A model generated the notes under the pieces. The model saw only the letters and a program-made list of their open reading frames with translations, was not told the DNA's origin and made no database searches. From an uncultured SAR116 cluster alpha proteobacterium (GTDB lineage: Bacteria; Pseudomonadota; Alphaproteobacteria; Puniceispirillales; Puniceispirillaceae), in contig CABYPW010000004.1 in NCBI GenBank assembly GCA_902520885.1, forward strand, positions 96,368-160,367: 64,000 nucleotides of DNA, given 5' to 3'. The translations under genes and the position numbers were made by a program. Positions within the stretch are counted from its first letter, which is position 1. Every line of letters starts with the position of its first letter. Positions 50,552 to 60,574 of the stretch are shown in pieces.

Positions 50552-52180
50552 CTACATATTCGGATAATTTGGTCCTCCACCACCCTCTGGGGTTACCCAT
50601 ATAATATTCTGAGTTGGGTCTTTAATATCACATGTCTTGCAGTGTACACAGTTTTGAGCATTTATTTGCAGATAAGGTTCGGAACTATCTTCAGAATGAA
50701 CAATTTCATATACTCCAGCAGGACAATAACGTTGCTCAGGAGAATCATATTTCTTTAGATTTATTTTAATAGGTGCTTCTTGGTCTATTAATTTTAAGTG
50801 TGATGGTTGATTTTCTTCATGGTTAGTGGATGACAGGTAAACTGAAGAGTTTTTATCAAAGCTAATTATGTTATCGGGCTTCGGATACTCTATTTTTTTG
50901 CTAAATCTTGCTTCTTTTAATTGAAGATGGTCCTCGTGATGCTTGAATGTCCAAGGAGCATTTCCTCTTAATATAAATGTGTCGAACGCGGAGTATATCA
51001 TGCCCGCAAGAAAACCTCTAGAAAACGACGGTCTGATATTGCGGACTTTATATAATTCTTTCCACAACCAACTGCTTTGTAATCTTGCCTCATATGAAGT
51101 CGTTTTAGTGGTACTTTGCATCACCGCCTCAAAAACCGCTTCTGCTGCTAACATCCCCGACTTCATTGCCGTATGTGTTCCTTTTATCTTGGGAACATTT
51201 AAAAAACCAGCTGTACAGCCAACCAAACACCCCCCCGGGAAAGTTAATTTGGGTATAGATTGAAACCCCCCTTCATTTAATGCTCTTGCGCCGTAGGAAA
51301 CCCGTCTTCCACCCTCAAAAATTGAACAAATCGAAGGATGTTTTTTAAATCTTTGAAATTCTTCAAAAGGGGAAAGAAATGGGTTTTTATAATCAAGTCC
51401 GACTACATATCCTACAGCAACCTGATTGTCTGACAAATGATATAAAAAAGAACCACCATAAGTATCGGATGGCAAAGGCCAACCAACAGAATGAAAAACA
51501 GTTCCCGGTTTGGATTTCTCTTTGTCTATATCCCATAATTCTTTTATCCCTAAAGCGAAAGTCTGTGGGTCCTTCCCTTCTCGTAAATTAAATCTTTTAA
51601 ATAATTCTTTTGTGAGGTGCCCTCGGCACCCTTCGGCAAAAATTGTCTGCCTTCCAATTAGTTCCATGCCTTGCATATAGTTTTCGGTGGGCTTTCCATC
51701 TTTTCCAACCCCTAACTCATTGGTCGCTATACCCCTAACAGAGCCTTCTTCATCAAATAAAATCTCTGCCGCAGCAAACCCCGGATATATTTCAACCCCT
51801 AAAATTTCAGCTCTTTTAGCCAACCAACGACAAAATACACCAAGCGATATTATATAATTTCCATCATTCTTCATCTGTGGTGGTGTTGGGAGCTTATAAT
51901 GCGACTTCCTTGTTAAGAATACAAAATTGTCTTTTGTCACAGGTGTATCTAAAGGTGCTCCTAACTCGGCCCATTCTGGAATTAGTTCATCTAAAGCTCG
52001 AGGCTCTAAAACTGCTCCAGATAAAATATGTGCGCCAATCTCGCTACCTTTTTCAACTAAGCATACTGAAAGCTCGCTATTATTTTGAGAAGCAAGTTGC
52101 TTTAGCTTAATTGCTGCTGAAAGACCAGATGGCCCTCCCCCAATAATTACGACATCAAATTCCATTGATTCGCGTTCCAT
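50552..52180 (-). CDS. Electron-transfer flavoprotein:ubiquinone oxidoreductase
   Basis: ETF-QO passes electrons from ETF to ubiquinone at the inner membrane. It shows the FAD-binding [20 protein letters not shown] at the N-terminus, [31 protein letters not shown], and a C-terminal 4Fe-4S site [16 protein letters not shown], with CPAGVYE contributing a cysteine. I chose the ATG at 52180 ([11 protein letters not shown]), with GGGG upstream, over a GTG ten codons earlier. Its 542 residues are normal. Confidence 0.96.
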   Translation of the reverse strand: MERESMEFDVVIIGGGPSGLSAAIKLKQLASQNNSELSVCLVEKGSEIGAHILSGAVLEPRALDELIPEWAELGAPLDTPVTKDNFVFLTRKSHYKLPTPPQMKNDGNYIISLGVFCRWLAKRAEILGVEIYPGFAAAEILFDEEGSVRGIATNELGVGKDGKPTENYMQGMELIGRQTIFAEGCRGHLTKELFKRFNLREGKDPQTFALGIKELWDIDKEKSKPGTVFHSVGWPLPSDTYGGSFLYHLSDNQVAVGYVVGLDYKNPFLSPFEEFQRFKKHPSICSIFEGGRRVSYGARALNEGGFQSIPKLTFPGGCLVGCTAGFLNVPKIKGTHTAMKSGMLAAEAVFEAVMQSTTKTTSYEARLQSSWLWKELYKVRNIRPSFSRGFLAGMIYSAFDTFILRGNAPWTFKHHEDHLQLKEARFSKKIEYPKPDNIISFDKNSSVYLSSTNHEENQPSHLKLIDQEAPIKINLKKYDSPEQRYCPAGVYEIVHSEDSSEPYLQINAQNCVHCKTCDIKDPTQNIIWVTPEGGGGPNYPNM

Positions 52181-52317
52181 ATAAACCCCACTATTTTTGT
52201 CACTATGCACAATTATCTTTATCTAAGTTTTGTCTAATAAACACTATCTAATTGTCTTTCATAAACATAAGATATAGATAATAGGTTAATAATTACAAAA
52301 TAAAGAACAAAGTGAAT

Positions 52318-53187
52318 ATGTCAGCTCACAATATTACAAAATTAGAGTTAATCTCTCAACTTTTCTGGCAGATGGAAATAGGTGCTGATGAATCTCTTTT
52401 TGCAACGCCATGTTTTAAAGAGAAAAAAATCGGCTTAAAGGAATATTTTTCACTTTTGGAAAATACCAACAAATCTGATTTGACAACTAAAAATGTTCTG
52501 GGGGATTCCTTATTATTTAAAGAATTTTATCAAAGGTCTGACTTAGGAAAACCCAAAATTGATAATTCCGGGCCTGATTTGAATCAAAAAAAAGAATTAG
52601 AGGCAATTAATTCTCTTAAGGAATTGAGGTTGGCCTTAGAATCCCTTGAAGGCGTAAGTCTTAAAAATACAGCAACTAATTTAGTGTTTGGCGATGGGGA
52701 CCCTGACGCTAAAATAATGATTGTTGGCGAAGCTCCCGGGAAAGAAGAAGATAAGGCTGGAGTCCCATTCGTAGGACAAGCCGGACAACTGTTAGATAGA
52801 ATGCTTAAATCAATCGGTTTATCTAGGGACCAAACTTATATTACCAATATCATTCCCTGGCGTCCTCCTGGAAATCGAACCCCCTCTCAAGAGGAGGTTA
52901 GTCTGCTGAAACCATTTATTTTTAGGCATATTCAGTTAAAGAAGCCAGAAATTATATTTGCTTTAGGGGGTATCTCTACTAAAGCAATTTTAGATGTTCA
53001 AACAGGAATTTTGAAGTTGAGGGGAAAAATTCATAATAAAAATTTCGGACTAGAAAAACCAATCGCAGTTTTGCCTACATTACATCCTGCATATTTATTA
53101 CGTGCACCAGCTCAAAAAAAGTTTGCTTTCGCTGACTTAGTTTTATTAAAACGATGTATTTTAGAAAAAGAAACCTTAAATAAATAA
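52318..53187 (+). CDS. Uracil-DNA glycosylase, family 4-like, lacking the Fe-S cysteines
   Basis: The C-terminal ~190 residues have the family motifs GEAPGKEEDKAGVPFVGQAGQLLDRML, TNIIPWRPPGNRTPS and LPTLHPAYLLR. Family 4 enzymes usually hold a 4Fe-4S cluster with four cysteines. Only two cysteines exist here, near residues 32 and 280, neither at the ligand positions: Ser-Leu-Lys stands where the first pair would be, and Trp and Leu replace the later two. The first ~100 residues are a poorly conserved charged extension. An ATG at 52318 is used; a GTG two codons earlier is possible. Confidence 0.85.
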   Translation: MSAHNITKLELISQLFWQMEIGADESLFATPCFKEKKIGLKEYFSLLENTNKSDLTTKNVLGDSLLFKEFYQRSDLGKPKIDNSGPDLNQKKELEAINSLKELRLALESLEGVSLKNTATNLVFGDGDPDAKIMIVGEAPGKEEDKAGVPFVGQAGQLLDRMLKSIGLSRDQTYITNIIPWRPPGNRTPSQEEVSLLKPFIFRHIQLKKPEIIFALGGISTKAILDVQTGILKLRGKIHNKNFGLEKPIAVLPTLHPAYLLRAPAQKKFAFADLVLLKRCILEKETLNK

Positions 53188-53290
53188 ACAAATACTGCAA
53201 CATCTTTCACCATTTATTGACTCAGTAAAAAACAAAACGCATACAATTTAGTCAAATTTAATGTAAATATTTTCTAGAGTTGAGTGTTTA

Positions 53291-55096
53291 ATGAAATATT
53301 TAAAAATACCCAAAACATCAGTCTTTCTGATAACTAACGCATTAATTTTTTTTGGTATTATTCTTTTCGTATTTTTTTCTGCAAAAAGTGTTCTTTCAGA
53401 AGTGTCTAACAATCATTTTGCAGATGTAACTCTTCCAAAACCCTTAAATTCTTCGGACGAAAAATTATATAAGGAAATTTTTTCGCTTCAGGAAATTGGT
53501 AAAATTAAAGAAGCAGACCAACTTATTAAAGAGCTATCTAATAGAATTCTTATAGGTCATGTTCAGTCTCAGAAATACTTACACCCAAACGCATGGCGTT
53601 CCACCTTTAATGAATTGGAAACTTGGCTTTCAAATTATTCTGACCATCCAGATGCAAGCAGAATTAGTTGGCTCGCAAAAAAAAGAAAACCTAAATCTGC
53701 AAAGAATCCTATTCCACCGAAAAAAGGATATTTAAATGGTGTTGGTCAAAACGCTCCTCAGCGCTGGAAAGCATTAATACCTGAGAGTTACAAGGGCAGA
53801 ATATCTCCTCGCCAGACAGCGTTTGTTGCAAAAAAAGTAAGGCGTTACAACTTATTAAAAGAGCCAACTAACGCTAACAAATACCTTAGCAATTCAAATA
53901 ACCTCCGGTATTTAACTCCATCGGAAGAAGCTCATTTAAGGGGAGAAATTTCTCATGCATATTTTATTTATGGACTTGATGATAAAGCTATTTTAACAGC
54001 TCGTCAGGCCATCGGTAAATCTCCTAAAACTTCATATATGGCCTACTGGTCTGGTGGTCTTGCTTATTATCGTTCTTATCAATATGAGTTATCAAAAATA
54101 TATTTTAGAACTTTAGCTGATATGGAAAACGCTCCGGACCTGTTGCGCTCTGGTGCAGCTTTTTGGTCTTATCGATTGAGCTTACGTGATAATGACCCAA
54201 AAAACGCTATCAAGTATCTTAACATTGCAAAAAATCTTACAAAAACCTTCTATGGTTTAATGGCGTTACAAATCTCTGGTCAAAAATTATCTGTAAATTT
54301 TCAAGAACCATCTATTTCAGATGATTTCATTCCATGGCTTACTCGAACGAGAGGTGGAAGACGTGTATTAGCTTTGTTACAAATTGGAGATTGGACCAGA
54401 GCTAGTAGGGAATTGCGTTATTTATATTCAGAGGCATCTTTAGCTCAGCAAAAAGATATGATGATGTTTGCAGTTTCTTATAATATGCCAGGACTTGCTT
54501 TCAGAATAGCTGATTTAAATTTAAAAAACACAGGCGAAGTATTCAATTCAGCATTGTATCCGCAGCCTGAAACGAACATAAATTTTGATATTGATCCTGC
54601 TATAATCTATGGGATCATAAGGAAAGAATCTAGTTTTTATCCACTTGCAAGAAGCAGGGCTCGCGCCACAGGGTTAATGCAAATTATGCCTGCAACAGCA
54701 GCTTTTATTTCGAATGATAGGCGCTTTATCAACACCAACAGACACCTGCTCAATAATCCAGATATCAATTTAAAATTAGGTCAAGATTACATTTTTCATT
54801 TACTAGATAACCCAGTGGTTGATCAACATTTATTTAAACTGTTGGCTGCTTATAACGCTGGTCCCGGTAATTTAAATAAATGGATAAAAAAAATTGATTT
54901 CAGAGGAGATAGTTTTTTACTTCTGGAGTCAATACCCGCAAGAGAAACACGAGTATATATTAAAAGTGTTACTATGAATATTTGGATGTATCGGTTAAAA
55001 CAGGAAAGTAATCTATCTCAATTAAGAACTCTAGTGCATGGAAAAATTAGAAATGGAGATATCGCTTTTTTGAAAACAAATGTTATTTCTAATTGA
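53291..55096 (+). CDS. Soluble-type lytic murein transglycosylase
   Basis: The 601-residue protein has an N-terminal membrane segment (VFLITNALIFFGIILFVFF), a long helical superhelix region, and a C-terminal SLT domain from about 430. There IYGIIRKESSFYPLARS carries the catalytic Glu, followed by ATGLMQIMPATAAF and LLAAYNAGPGNLNKW. Slt enzymes cleave the glycan strand to 1,6-anhydro ends. It is 103 bp after the UDG gene and followed by moaB. Confidence 0.92.
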   Translation: MKYLKIPKTSVFLITNALIFFGIILFVFFSAKSVLSEVSNNHFADVTLPKPLNSSDEKLYKEIFSLQEIGKIKEADQLIKELSNRILIGHVQSQKYLHPNAWRSTFNELETWLSNYSDHPDASRISWLAKKRKPKSAKNPIPPKKGYLNGVGQNAPQRWKALIPESYKGRISPRQTAFVAKKVRRYNLLKEPTNANKYLSNSNNLRYLTPSEEAHLRGEISHAYFIYGLDDKAILTARQAIGKSPKTSYMAYWSGGLAYYRSYQYELSKIYFRTLADMENAPDLLRSGAAFWSYRLSLRDNDPKNAIKYLNIAKNLTKTFYGLMALQISGQKLSVNFQEPSISDDFIPWLTRTRGGRRVLALLQIGDWTRASRELRYLYSEASLAQQKDMMMFAVSYNMPGLAFRIADLNLKNTGEVFNSALYPQPETNINFDIDPAIIYGIIRKESSFYPLARSRARATGLMQIMPATAAFISNDRRFINTNRHLLNNPDINLKLGQDYIFHLLDNPVVDQHLFKLLAAYNAGPGNLNKWIKKIDFRGDSFLLLESIPARETRVYIKSVTMNIWMYRLKQESNLSQLRTLVHGKIRNGDIAFLKTNVISN

Positions 55097-55134
55097 ATTT
55101 TATAGTATAACCACTAATAAGAGAGGAATTTGTG

Positions 55135-55680
55135 ATGTCCAAATTGGACTTAACTAGAAATTTTGTGCCAGTTAAGATAGCAGTTTTGACAATATCTGAT
55201 ACAAGAAGTTTAAAAAATGATAAATCTGGGGATTTGCTTGTTTCAAAGATTACGGATGCTGGCCATCTCTTAGTAAAGAGGGAAATCACTCAAGACAATA
55301 TTCAGAAAATTAAGATTAACTTGCAACGAAGTATTCAAGACCCAGATATAGACGTCGTGATATCGACAGGTGGAACTGGACTTACCGGTAGAGATGTAAC
55401 GCCTGAGGCATTTCGAAGCATATTTGATAAAGAAATTGAGGGGTTTGGAGAGATGTTTCGATATCTTTCTTTTCAGAAAATAGGGACATCAACACTGCAA
55501 AGTAGGGCACTTGCTGGAGTATCAGGTGGCACTTATCTCTTCGCTTTACCAGGGTCACCATCAGCATGCAGAGATGCTTGGGACGATATGTTGGTTCATC
55601 AGTTAGATTATCGCCATAAACCCTGTAACTTTGTTGAAATTATGCCTCGATTACTCGAGGCAGGAATTTCAGGACGCTGA
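55135..55680 (+). CDS. MoaB-like molybdopterin adenylyltransferase
   Basis: About 181 residues with the MoaB/Mog signature IAVLTISDTRSLKNDKSGDLL near residue 16 and VISTGGTGLTGRDVTPEA near residue 80, plus LAGVSGGTYLFALPGSPSACRDAW. MoaB-group proteins adenylylate molybdopterin; in some species they are inactive paralogues. The ATG at 55135 is preceded by AGAGGA; a GTG directly before it is possible. rnhB follows 8 bp after its stop. Confidence 0.9.
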   Translation: MSKLDLTRNFVPVKIAVLTISDTRSLKNDKSGDLLVSKITDAGHLLVKREITQDNIQKIKINLQRSIQDPDIDVVISTGGTGLTGRDVTPEAFRSIFDKEIEGFGEMFRYLSFQKIGTSTLQSRALAGVSGGTYLFALPGSPSACRDAWDDMLVHQLDYRHKPCNFVEIMPRLLEAGISGR

Positions 55681-55688
55681 GTTAGTTA

Positions 55689-56336
55689 ATGGCTAAACAA
55701 TTTCCTTCTTTTGAACTTGAGAATAAATATAAAAAGCATGGGTTAGTTGTAGGTGTTGATGAGGTAGGTAGAGGACCTTGGGCAGGACCTGTTATGGCAG
55801 GAGCGGTTTGGATTGACCCTGTCCTTTTGTCATCTCTTCCTGAAGGAATTAGAGATTCGAAGAAATTAACTGCCAAAAAAAGAATGCTCATCTATAAGGA
55901 TCTATCTAGCTTAAATATTGCTATGGCTATTGGCCAAGCGAATGTTGAAGAAATTGATAGTTTAAACATTCTTAATGCTAGCTTTCTTGCAATGGAAAGA
56001 GCTGTAATCTCTCTTCAAAAAAAATTATCTTCAAATATCACGACTATCCTAGTTGACGGTAATAGACTACCAAAATTTCAAAAATACACTGAAAACCTTA
56101 ATTTTATTCCAGTTGTGGGGGGTGATAATATTAGTCTTTCAATTGCAACGGCGTCCATCATAGCTAAACAAACTAGAGATTTATATATGTGCCAACTTCA
56201 TCTGAGTTATCCAAAGTATGGCTTCAATAAAAATAAAGGTTACGGCACAAAAGCTCACCGTATTGCCTTAACAGAATGTGGCATAACATGCCATCATAGG
56301 GTAAGTTTCGCTCCTATCAAAGCGTTAAAATTTTAA
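55689..56336 (+). CDS. rnhB: Ribonuclease HII
   Basis: RNase HII removes single ribonucleotides and RNA primers from DNA. The N-terminal VVGVDEVGRGPWAGPVMAGAV has the Asp-Glu pair of the active site, DSKKLTAKKR follows, and later acidic residues occur in ILVDGN and the SIIAKQTRD segment. Length 215. It is followed by a 236-bp gap before ccrM; the usual ccrM-rnhB neighbourhood of alphaproteobacteria is kept. Confidence 0.96.
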   Translation: MAKQFPSFELENKYKKHGLVVGVDEVGRGPWAGPVMAGAVWIDPVLLSSLPEGIRDSKKLTAKKRMLIYKDLSSLNIAMAIGQANVEEIDSLNILNASFLAMERAVISLQKKLSSNITTILVDGNRLPKFQKYTENLNFIPVVGGDNISLSIATASIIAKQTRDLYMCQLHLSYPKYGFNKNKGYGTKAHRIALTECGITCHHRVSFAPIKALKF

Positions 56337-56557
56337 ATCATAAAATGATATTTTAAAGGTGCGAAACACCCTAGAAAAAATTTCCTATTTTCTATAGTTA
56401 AACATAAACAAAATTATACTTAAATTGTTTAATACTATATATACCCCATTTTATTTTGGAACATACAACATATAGAATTTAATAAATTACTATTGATAAC
56501 CAATTGACTTAGAATGATTTTTTTCGTTTTTATAAGGTTCAAGTTTTCAGCGAAAAT

Positions 56558-56562
56558 GAGTC
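56558..56562 (+). promoter_or_regulatory. GANTC site in the ccrM leader
   Basis: GAGTC, a CcrM recognition sequence, lies 10 bp before the ccrM ATG. In Caulobacter, GANTC sites in the ccrM leader let methylation feed back on ccrM expression; whether that holds here is inference from one 5-base match. Confidence 0.35.
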
Positions 56563-56572
56563 TTTTCTAATC

Positions 56573-57640
56573 ATGAAATTGGATATCATAATTAATAATG
56601 ACTGTATTGTTGCTTTACGTGAAATACCATCCAGCAGCGTGGACTTAGTTTTTGCTGACCCACCTTATAATTTACAGCTTTCAGGCGAACTAACTAGACC
56701 AAACCAGACCTTAGTTTCTGGCGTTAATGAATGTTGGGACCAATTCGATTCTTTTAAAGCCTATGATCGTTTTAGTAAAGCGTGGCTAAAAGAATGTCAT
56801 CGAATTTTAAAGCCAAACGCCGCAATTTGGGTAATTGGTAGTTATCATAATATTTTTCGATTAGGAAAAACACTTCAAGATCTTGGTTTTTGGATATTAA
56901 ATGATGTTGTGTGGCGTAAAACAAATCCTATGCCAAACTTCCGTGGAAGGCGTTTTACAAATGCACATGAAACATTAATTTGGGCAGCAAAATCATCAAA
57001 TTCCAAATATCAGTTTAATTATGACTCTATGAAAATGTTAAACGAGGATTTACAAATGCGTTCAGATTGGTCATTGCCTATTTGTAGTGGCCAAGAAAGG
57101 TTAAAAGATAATTGTGGTAAAAAGATACATCCCACACAAAAGCCGGAAAGTTTAATTTCACGAATTATTCTGGCAACAACAAAGCCTGGAGATGTTATTC
57201 TAGACCCTTTCTTTGGAACAGGTACGACTGGTGCAGTGGCAAAAAAACTTAGAAGGCATTACATTGGGGTAGAACAAGATCCGATTTATGTTGATCACGC
57301 TAAAAAAAGGTTATGCAGTACTGAGCAGTTTGACGGGCAATTAGTTGATTTAACCGAGAAACGTGATTTACCAAGAGTACCATTTGGAGCGTTAATTGAA
57401 CGAGGATGGATCAAGGCAGGAGATGAACTATTTGACCAAAAAAATCAATATTCAGCAAGGGTCCGAGCGGACGGTTCTCTTGTTACTGTTGATAGGAGAT
57501 CCGGTTCCATTCATTCTGTTGGGGCACAGCTTCAGGGCGCATCAAGCTGCAACGGCTGGTCTTTTTGGTATGTTAAAAGAGAAAATGGACTAGTTTCAAT
57601 CGACAGGTTAAGAAATGATCTTCGTAAAGAGATGCATTAA
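56573..57640 (+). CDS. ccrM: CcrM-type adenine DNA methyltransferase (GANTC)
   Basis: The 355-residue beta-class methylase has the catalytic DPPY in VDLVFADPPYNLQLSG near residue 30 and the SAM loop VILDPFFGTGTTGAVAKKLRRHYIGVEQD near residue 205. The ~85-residue C-terminal domain (LIERGWIKAGDELFD ... VRADGSLVTVDRRSGSIHSVGAQLQGASSCNGWSFWY) is the CcrM/HinfI-like DNA-binding part. It is an orphan with no restriction partner, consistent with the cell-cycle methylase of alphaproteobacteria. The GANTC specificity is inferred from the family. Confidence 0.95.
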   Translation: MKLDIIINNDCIVALREIPSSSVDLVFADPPYNLQLSGELTRPNQTLVSGVNECWDQFDSFKAYDRFSKAWLKECHRILKPNAAIWVIGSYHNIFRLGKTLQDLGFWILNDVVWRKTNPMPNFRGRRFTNAHETLIWAAKSSNSKYQFNYDSMKMLNEDLQMRSDWSLPICSGQERLKDNCGKKIHPTQKPESLISRIILATTKPGDVILDPFFGTGTTGAVAKKLRRHYIGVEQDPIYVDHAKKRLCSTEQFDGQLVDLTEKRDLPRVPFGALIERGWIKAGDELFDQKNQYSARVRADGSLVTVDRRSGSIHSVGAQLQGASSCNGWSFWYVKRENGLVSIDRLRNDLRKEMH

Positions 57641-57671
57641 CCTAAAACTCTTTTAATATAAATATTACAAT

Positions 57672-58235
57672 TTAAAACCTATAAGTTTGCAATGAAACAA
57701 CAGGGCACATTAATTTTTCCCTGCCTTTTAATTCTGTAAGTTCAATAATACATAATGCACCACATATAATGCCGCTTGCTTTTTTTATGAGGGTCTGAGC
57801 TGCATTTAACGAGCCACCCGTGGCTATTAAATCGTCTATAACTAAAATACGTTTTCCGGATAATTGCCGTTCTGTTTGAATGGATAATTCAGAAGAACCA
57901 TATTCTAGTTCATAACTTTGAACGAGAACTTTTCCTGGAAGCTTATTTGATTTTCTTATCATTATAACGCCACAATTCAGGTTATACGCAAGTGGAGTGG
58001 CAAATAAAAATCCCCGGGCATCTATTCCGCAAATTAAATCAGGTTTAAAAACGTTGGCTTCTTCACATAAAGCATCTATTGTTTGTTTGAACAAAATGGG
58101 AGATTCTAAAATTGGACTTATGTCATAAAATGTAATTCCTTTTTTGGGGAAATTAGGAAACTTTGCGATATGTTTGTCCAGTAAAAGCTTCGATTTTTTA
58201 GTTGTCAAATTGGTCTCACTTATTTTGCTATTCAA
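57672..58235 (-). CDS. apt: Adenine phosphoribosyltransferase
   Basis: Apt salvages adenine to AMP using PRPP. The PRPP loop ILVIDDLIATGGSLNAA near residue 130, FPKKGITFYDISPIL, GIDARGFLFATPLAY and the IMIRKSNKLPGKV segment are family features. It has a slightly long N-terminus at 187 residues. It lies 3 bp after glcB on the same strand, an odd pairing for purine salvage. Confidence 0.94.
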   Translation of the reverse strand: MNSKISETNLTTKKSKLLLDKHIAKFPNFPKKGITFYDISPILESPILFKQTIDALCEEANVFKPDLICGIDARGFLFATPLAYNLNCGVIMIRKSNKLPGKVLVQSYELEYGSSELSIQTERQLSGKRILVIDDLIATGGSLNAAQTLIKKASGIICGALCIIELTELKGREKLMCPVVSLQTYRF

Positions 58236-58238
58236 AGC

Positions 58239-60395
58239 TTATAATGCAGATTTTTTTTCAAGTCTTCGTTCGTGAAGTATTGGTTCAGTATAACCAGATG
58301 GCTGATTTAAACCTTTAAATACGAGATCACAGGCCGCTTTAAAAGCAATTGACGTTTCAAAATTCTCACTCATTGGTTTATAATGCTCATCCGTATTATT
58401 TTGTTCATCCACAATAAAAGCCATTTTCTTCATTACTTTCATTACTTGCTCTTCCGTACAAATTCTGTGATGAATCCAGTTTGCCATATGTTGCGAAGAA
58501 ATTCGCAAGGTGGCTCTATCTTCCATTAAACCAATATTGTGGATATCTGGCACTTTTGAGCACCCAACACCTTGATCTATCCATCTGACGACATAACCTA
58601 AAATTCCTTGAGCATTATTCTCTAATTCCTGTTGTATATCATTATCTGACCAATTTGGCCTTTGTGCTGTTGGTATTGTCAGTATATCGGATAATTCTGC
58701 ACGCTTACGTTTTGCTATTTCAGCGTGTTTTTCAAATACGTTAACTTGATGATAGTGTAGTGCATGTAGAGTCGCAGCTGTAGGCGAAGGTACCCAAGCA
58801 CAGTTTGCGCCAGCATCAGGATGACCAATTTTCTGTTTCATCATTTCATTCATTAAATCAGGCATTGCCCACATACCTTTGCCAATCTGTGCTTTTCCTG
58901 AAAATCCGCACGCAAGCCCAATATCTACATTCCAGTTCTCATAAGCACTGATCCATGCTGCCTGTTTCATATCTGCTTTTCTTATCATTGCTCCAGCATT
59001 CATAGATGTATGAATTTCATCTCCCGTTCTATCAAGAAACCCTGTGTTAATAAAAGCTACTCTACTTTTAGCTGCTCTTATGCATTCCTTTAAATTGACA
59101 GTTGTTCTCCTCTCTTCATCCATAATACCAATTTTAGCAGTGTTAGCAGGCAAGTTCAAAACTGTCTCAACCGTATCAAAAATTTCGCATGCAAAAGCCA
59201 CCTCTTCGGGGCCATGCATTTTTGGTTTAACAATATATATTGAGTTGGTTCTAGAATTCTCTTTTACTTTAAAGTCATACATTGCCCCTAATACAGTCAT
59301 AAAAGCGTCTAATATACCCTCTGGAATTTCACTTTTATCTCTAAGTAAAATAGCTGGATTTGTCATCAAGTGACCAACATTTCGAATTAACATTAATGAC
59401 CGTCCGTGCAGAATTAGAGTGTCACCATTTGGTGAAGTAAAAAATTTATCTGAGTTAAGTTTTCGTGTGAAGGTTTTACCGTCCTTCTTCATTTCAACAG
59501 ATAAGTCGCCTCTCATAAGGCCAAGCCAGTTTTGATAAGCAAGAACCTTGTCTTCGGCGTCAACTGCGGCAACAGAATCTTCGCAATCCATTATTGTAGA
59601 GATGGCAGCTTCTACCATAATATCATTAATTCCAGCGCTATCCGATTTCCCAATCGTGCCTTCAGGGTCAATTAAAATTTCTATATGAAGATTGTTTTTT
59701 TTAAGCAATATAGCATCCGGCCTATCATTTGAGCCACGATAGCCAGAAAATTGCAGGTTATCTTCAAGAGTTGTAGATGTTTTACCAATAAAAACCAATA
59801 ATGATCCTTCTGAAACTGAAAATCCAGTGACATCTTTCCATAAAGCATCTTTTAATGGGCTATGAACATCCAGAACCCCTCTAGCATAGCTAATTACTTT
59901 CTCACCTCTTATGGGATTATAGGTAGTAGATTTTTTAGCATCATCATTTTCTGAAATTACGTCCGTTCCATATAAAGCATCATAAAGAGAACCCCATCTA
60001 GCATTTGCAGCGTTCAATGCATATCTCGCATTCATAACTGGAACGACTAGCTGTGGACCAGCAATAGAAGATATTTCATCATCTATATTTGATGTTTCAA
60101 TTTGAAAATCATTTCCTTCAGGGAGTAAGTAACCAATTTCCTTTAAGAAGGTAGTGTATTGCTCATAATCAATGTTTGATGCCTTATTTTCATCCAGCCA
60201 ACCGTTTAATTCTTCTTGCAATTTTTCTCGCTTTTGCAAAAGTTGTTGGTTTTTAGGTGCAAGTGTTTCGGCAGCCTCTTCAAAATCTACCCAGAACTTA
60301 TTTGGATCTATGTTAAGTCCAGACAGCAATTCGTTATTTACAAAACTAAACAAGTTTTCATCGATGGATAGGTTTCCAAAAGAAATATATGTCAT
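58239..60395 (-). CDS. glcB: Malate synthase G
   Basis: GlcB condenses glyoxylate with acetyl-CoA to malate. At about 718 residues it is the long G isoform. [24 protein letters not shown], the mid-region [20 protein letters not shown] stretch (present as [15 protein letters not shown]), [15 protein letters not shown] and [21 protein letters not shown] carry the active-site residues. I chose the ATG at 60395, with AGGG upstream, over a GTG two codons earlier. The malic enzyme at 3-5 kb can use its product. Confidence 0.97.
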   Translation of the reverse strand: MTYISFGNLSIDENLFSFVNNELLSGLNIDPNKFWVDFEEAAETLAPKNQQLLQKREKLQEELNGWLDENKASNIDYEQYTTFLKEIGYLLPEGNDFQIETSNIDDEISSIAGPQLVVPVMNARYALNAANARWGSLYDALYGTDVISENDDAKKSTTYNPIRGEKVISYARGVLDVHSPLKDALWKDVTGFSVSEGSLLVFIGKTSTTLEDNLQFSGYRGSNDRPDAILLKKNNLHIEILIDPEGTIGKSDSAGINDIMVEAAISTIMDCEDSVAAVDAEDKVLAYQNWLGLMRGDLSVEMKKDGKTFTRKLNSDKFFTSPNGDTLILHGRSLMLIRNVGHLMTNPAILLRDKSEIPEGILDAFMTVLGAMYDFKVKENSRTNSIYIVKPKMHGPEEVAFACEIFDTVETVLNLPANTAKIGIMDEERRTTVNLKECIRAAKSRVAFINTGFLDRTGDEIHTSMNAGAMIRKADMKQAAWISAYENWNVDIGLACGFSGKAQIGKGMWAMPDLMNEMMKQKIGHPDAGANCAWVPSPTAATLHALHYHQVNVFEKHAEIAKRKRAELSDILTIPTAQRPNWSDNDIQQELENNAQGILGYVVRWIDQGVGCSKVPDIHNIGLMEDRATLRISSQHMANWIHHRICTEEQVMKVMKKMAFIVDEQNNTDEHYKPMSENFETSIAFKAACDLVFKGLNQPSGYTEPILHERRLEKKSAL

Positions 60396-60574
60396 TTCCA
60401 CACCCTAATATTATCTAAATCAAGTTGGTTTTAAAATGCATCTTGAGTAAATATGTATTTAAAACAATAATTTATATTATCCTGTAACAAACACCTACAC
60501 AAAATTTTTATTCTATAATATAGAATAACTTTCCACTTTTTTGAATAGCACAAAAGATTAAGTGGAATCATCAT

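Noticed and set aside
56380..56510. Additional coding sequence in the rnhB-ccrM gap
   Set aside because: All frames are short, A/T-biased and without ribosome-binding sequences; it is best read as a promoter region.
56573..57640. Restriction-modification system around the DNA methyltransferase
   Set aside because: No endonuclease or specificity gene is adjacent, and the C-terminal domain and rnhB neighbourhood fit the orphan CcrM of alphaproteobacteria.
60531..60567. Inverted repeat TTCCACTT/AAGTGGAA downstream of galU as a terminator
   Set aside because: The loop is over 20 bases and no T run follows on the minus strand, so it is too weak to call.
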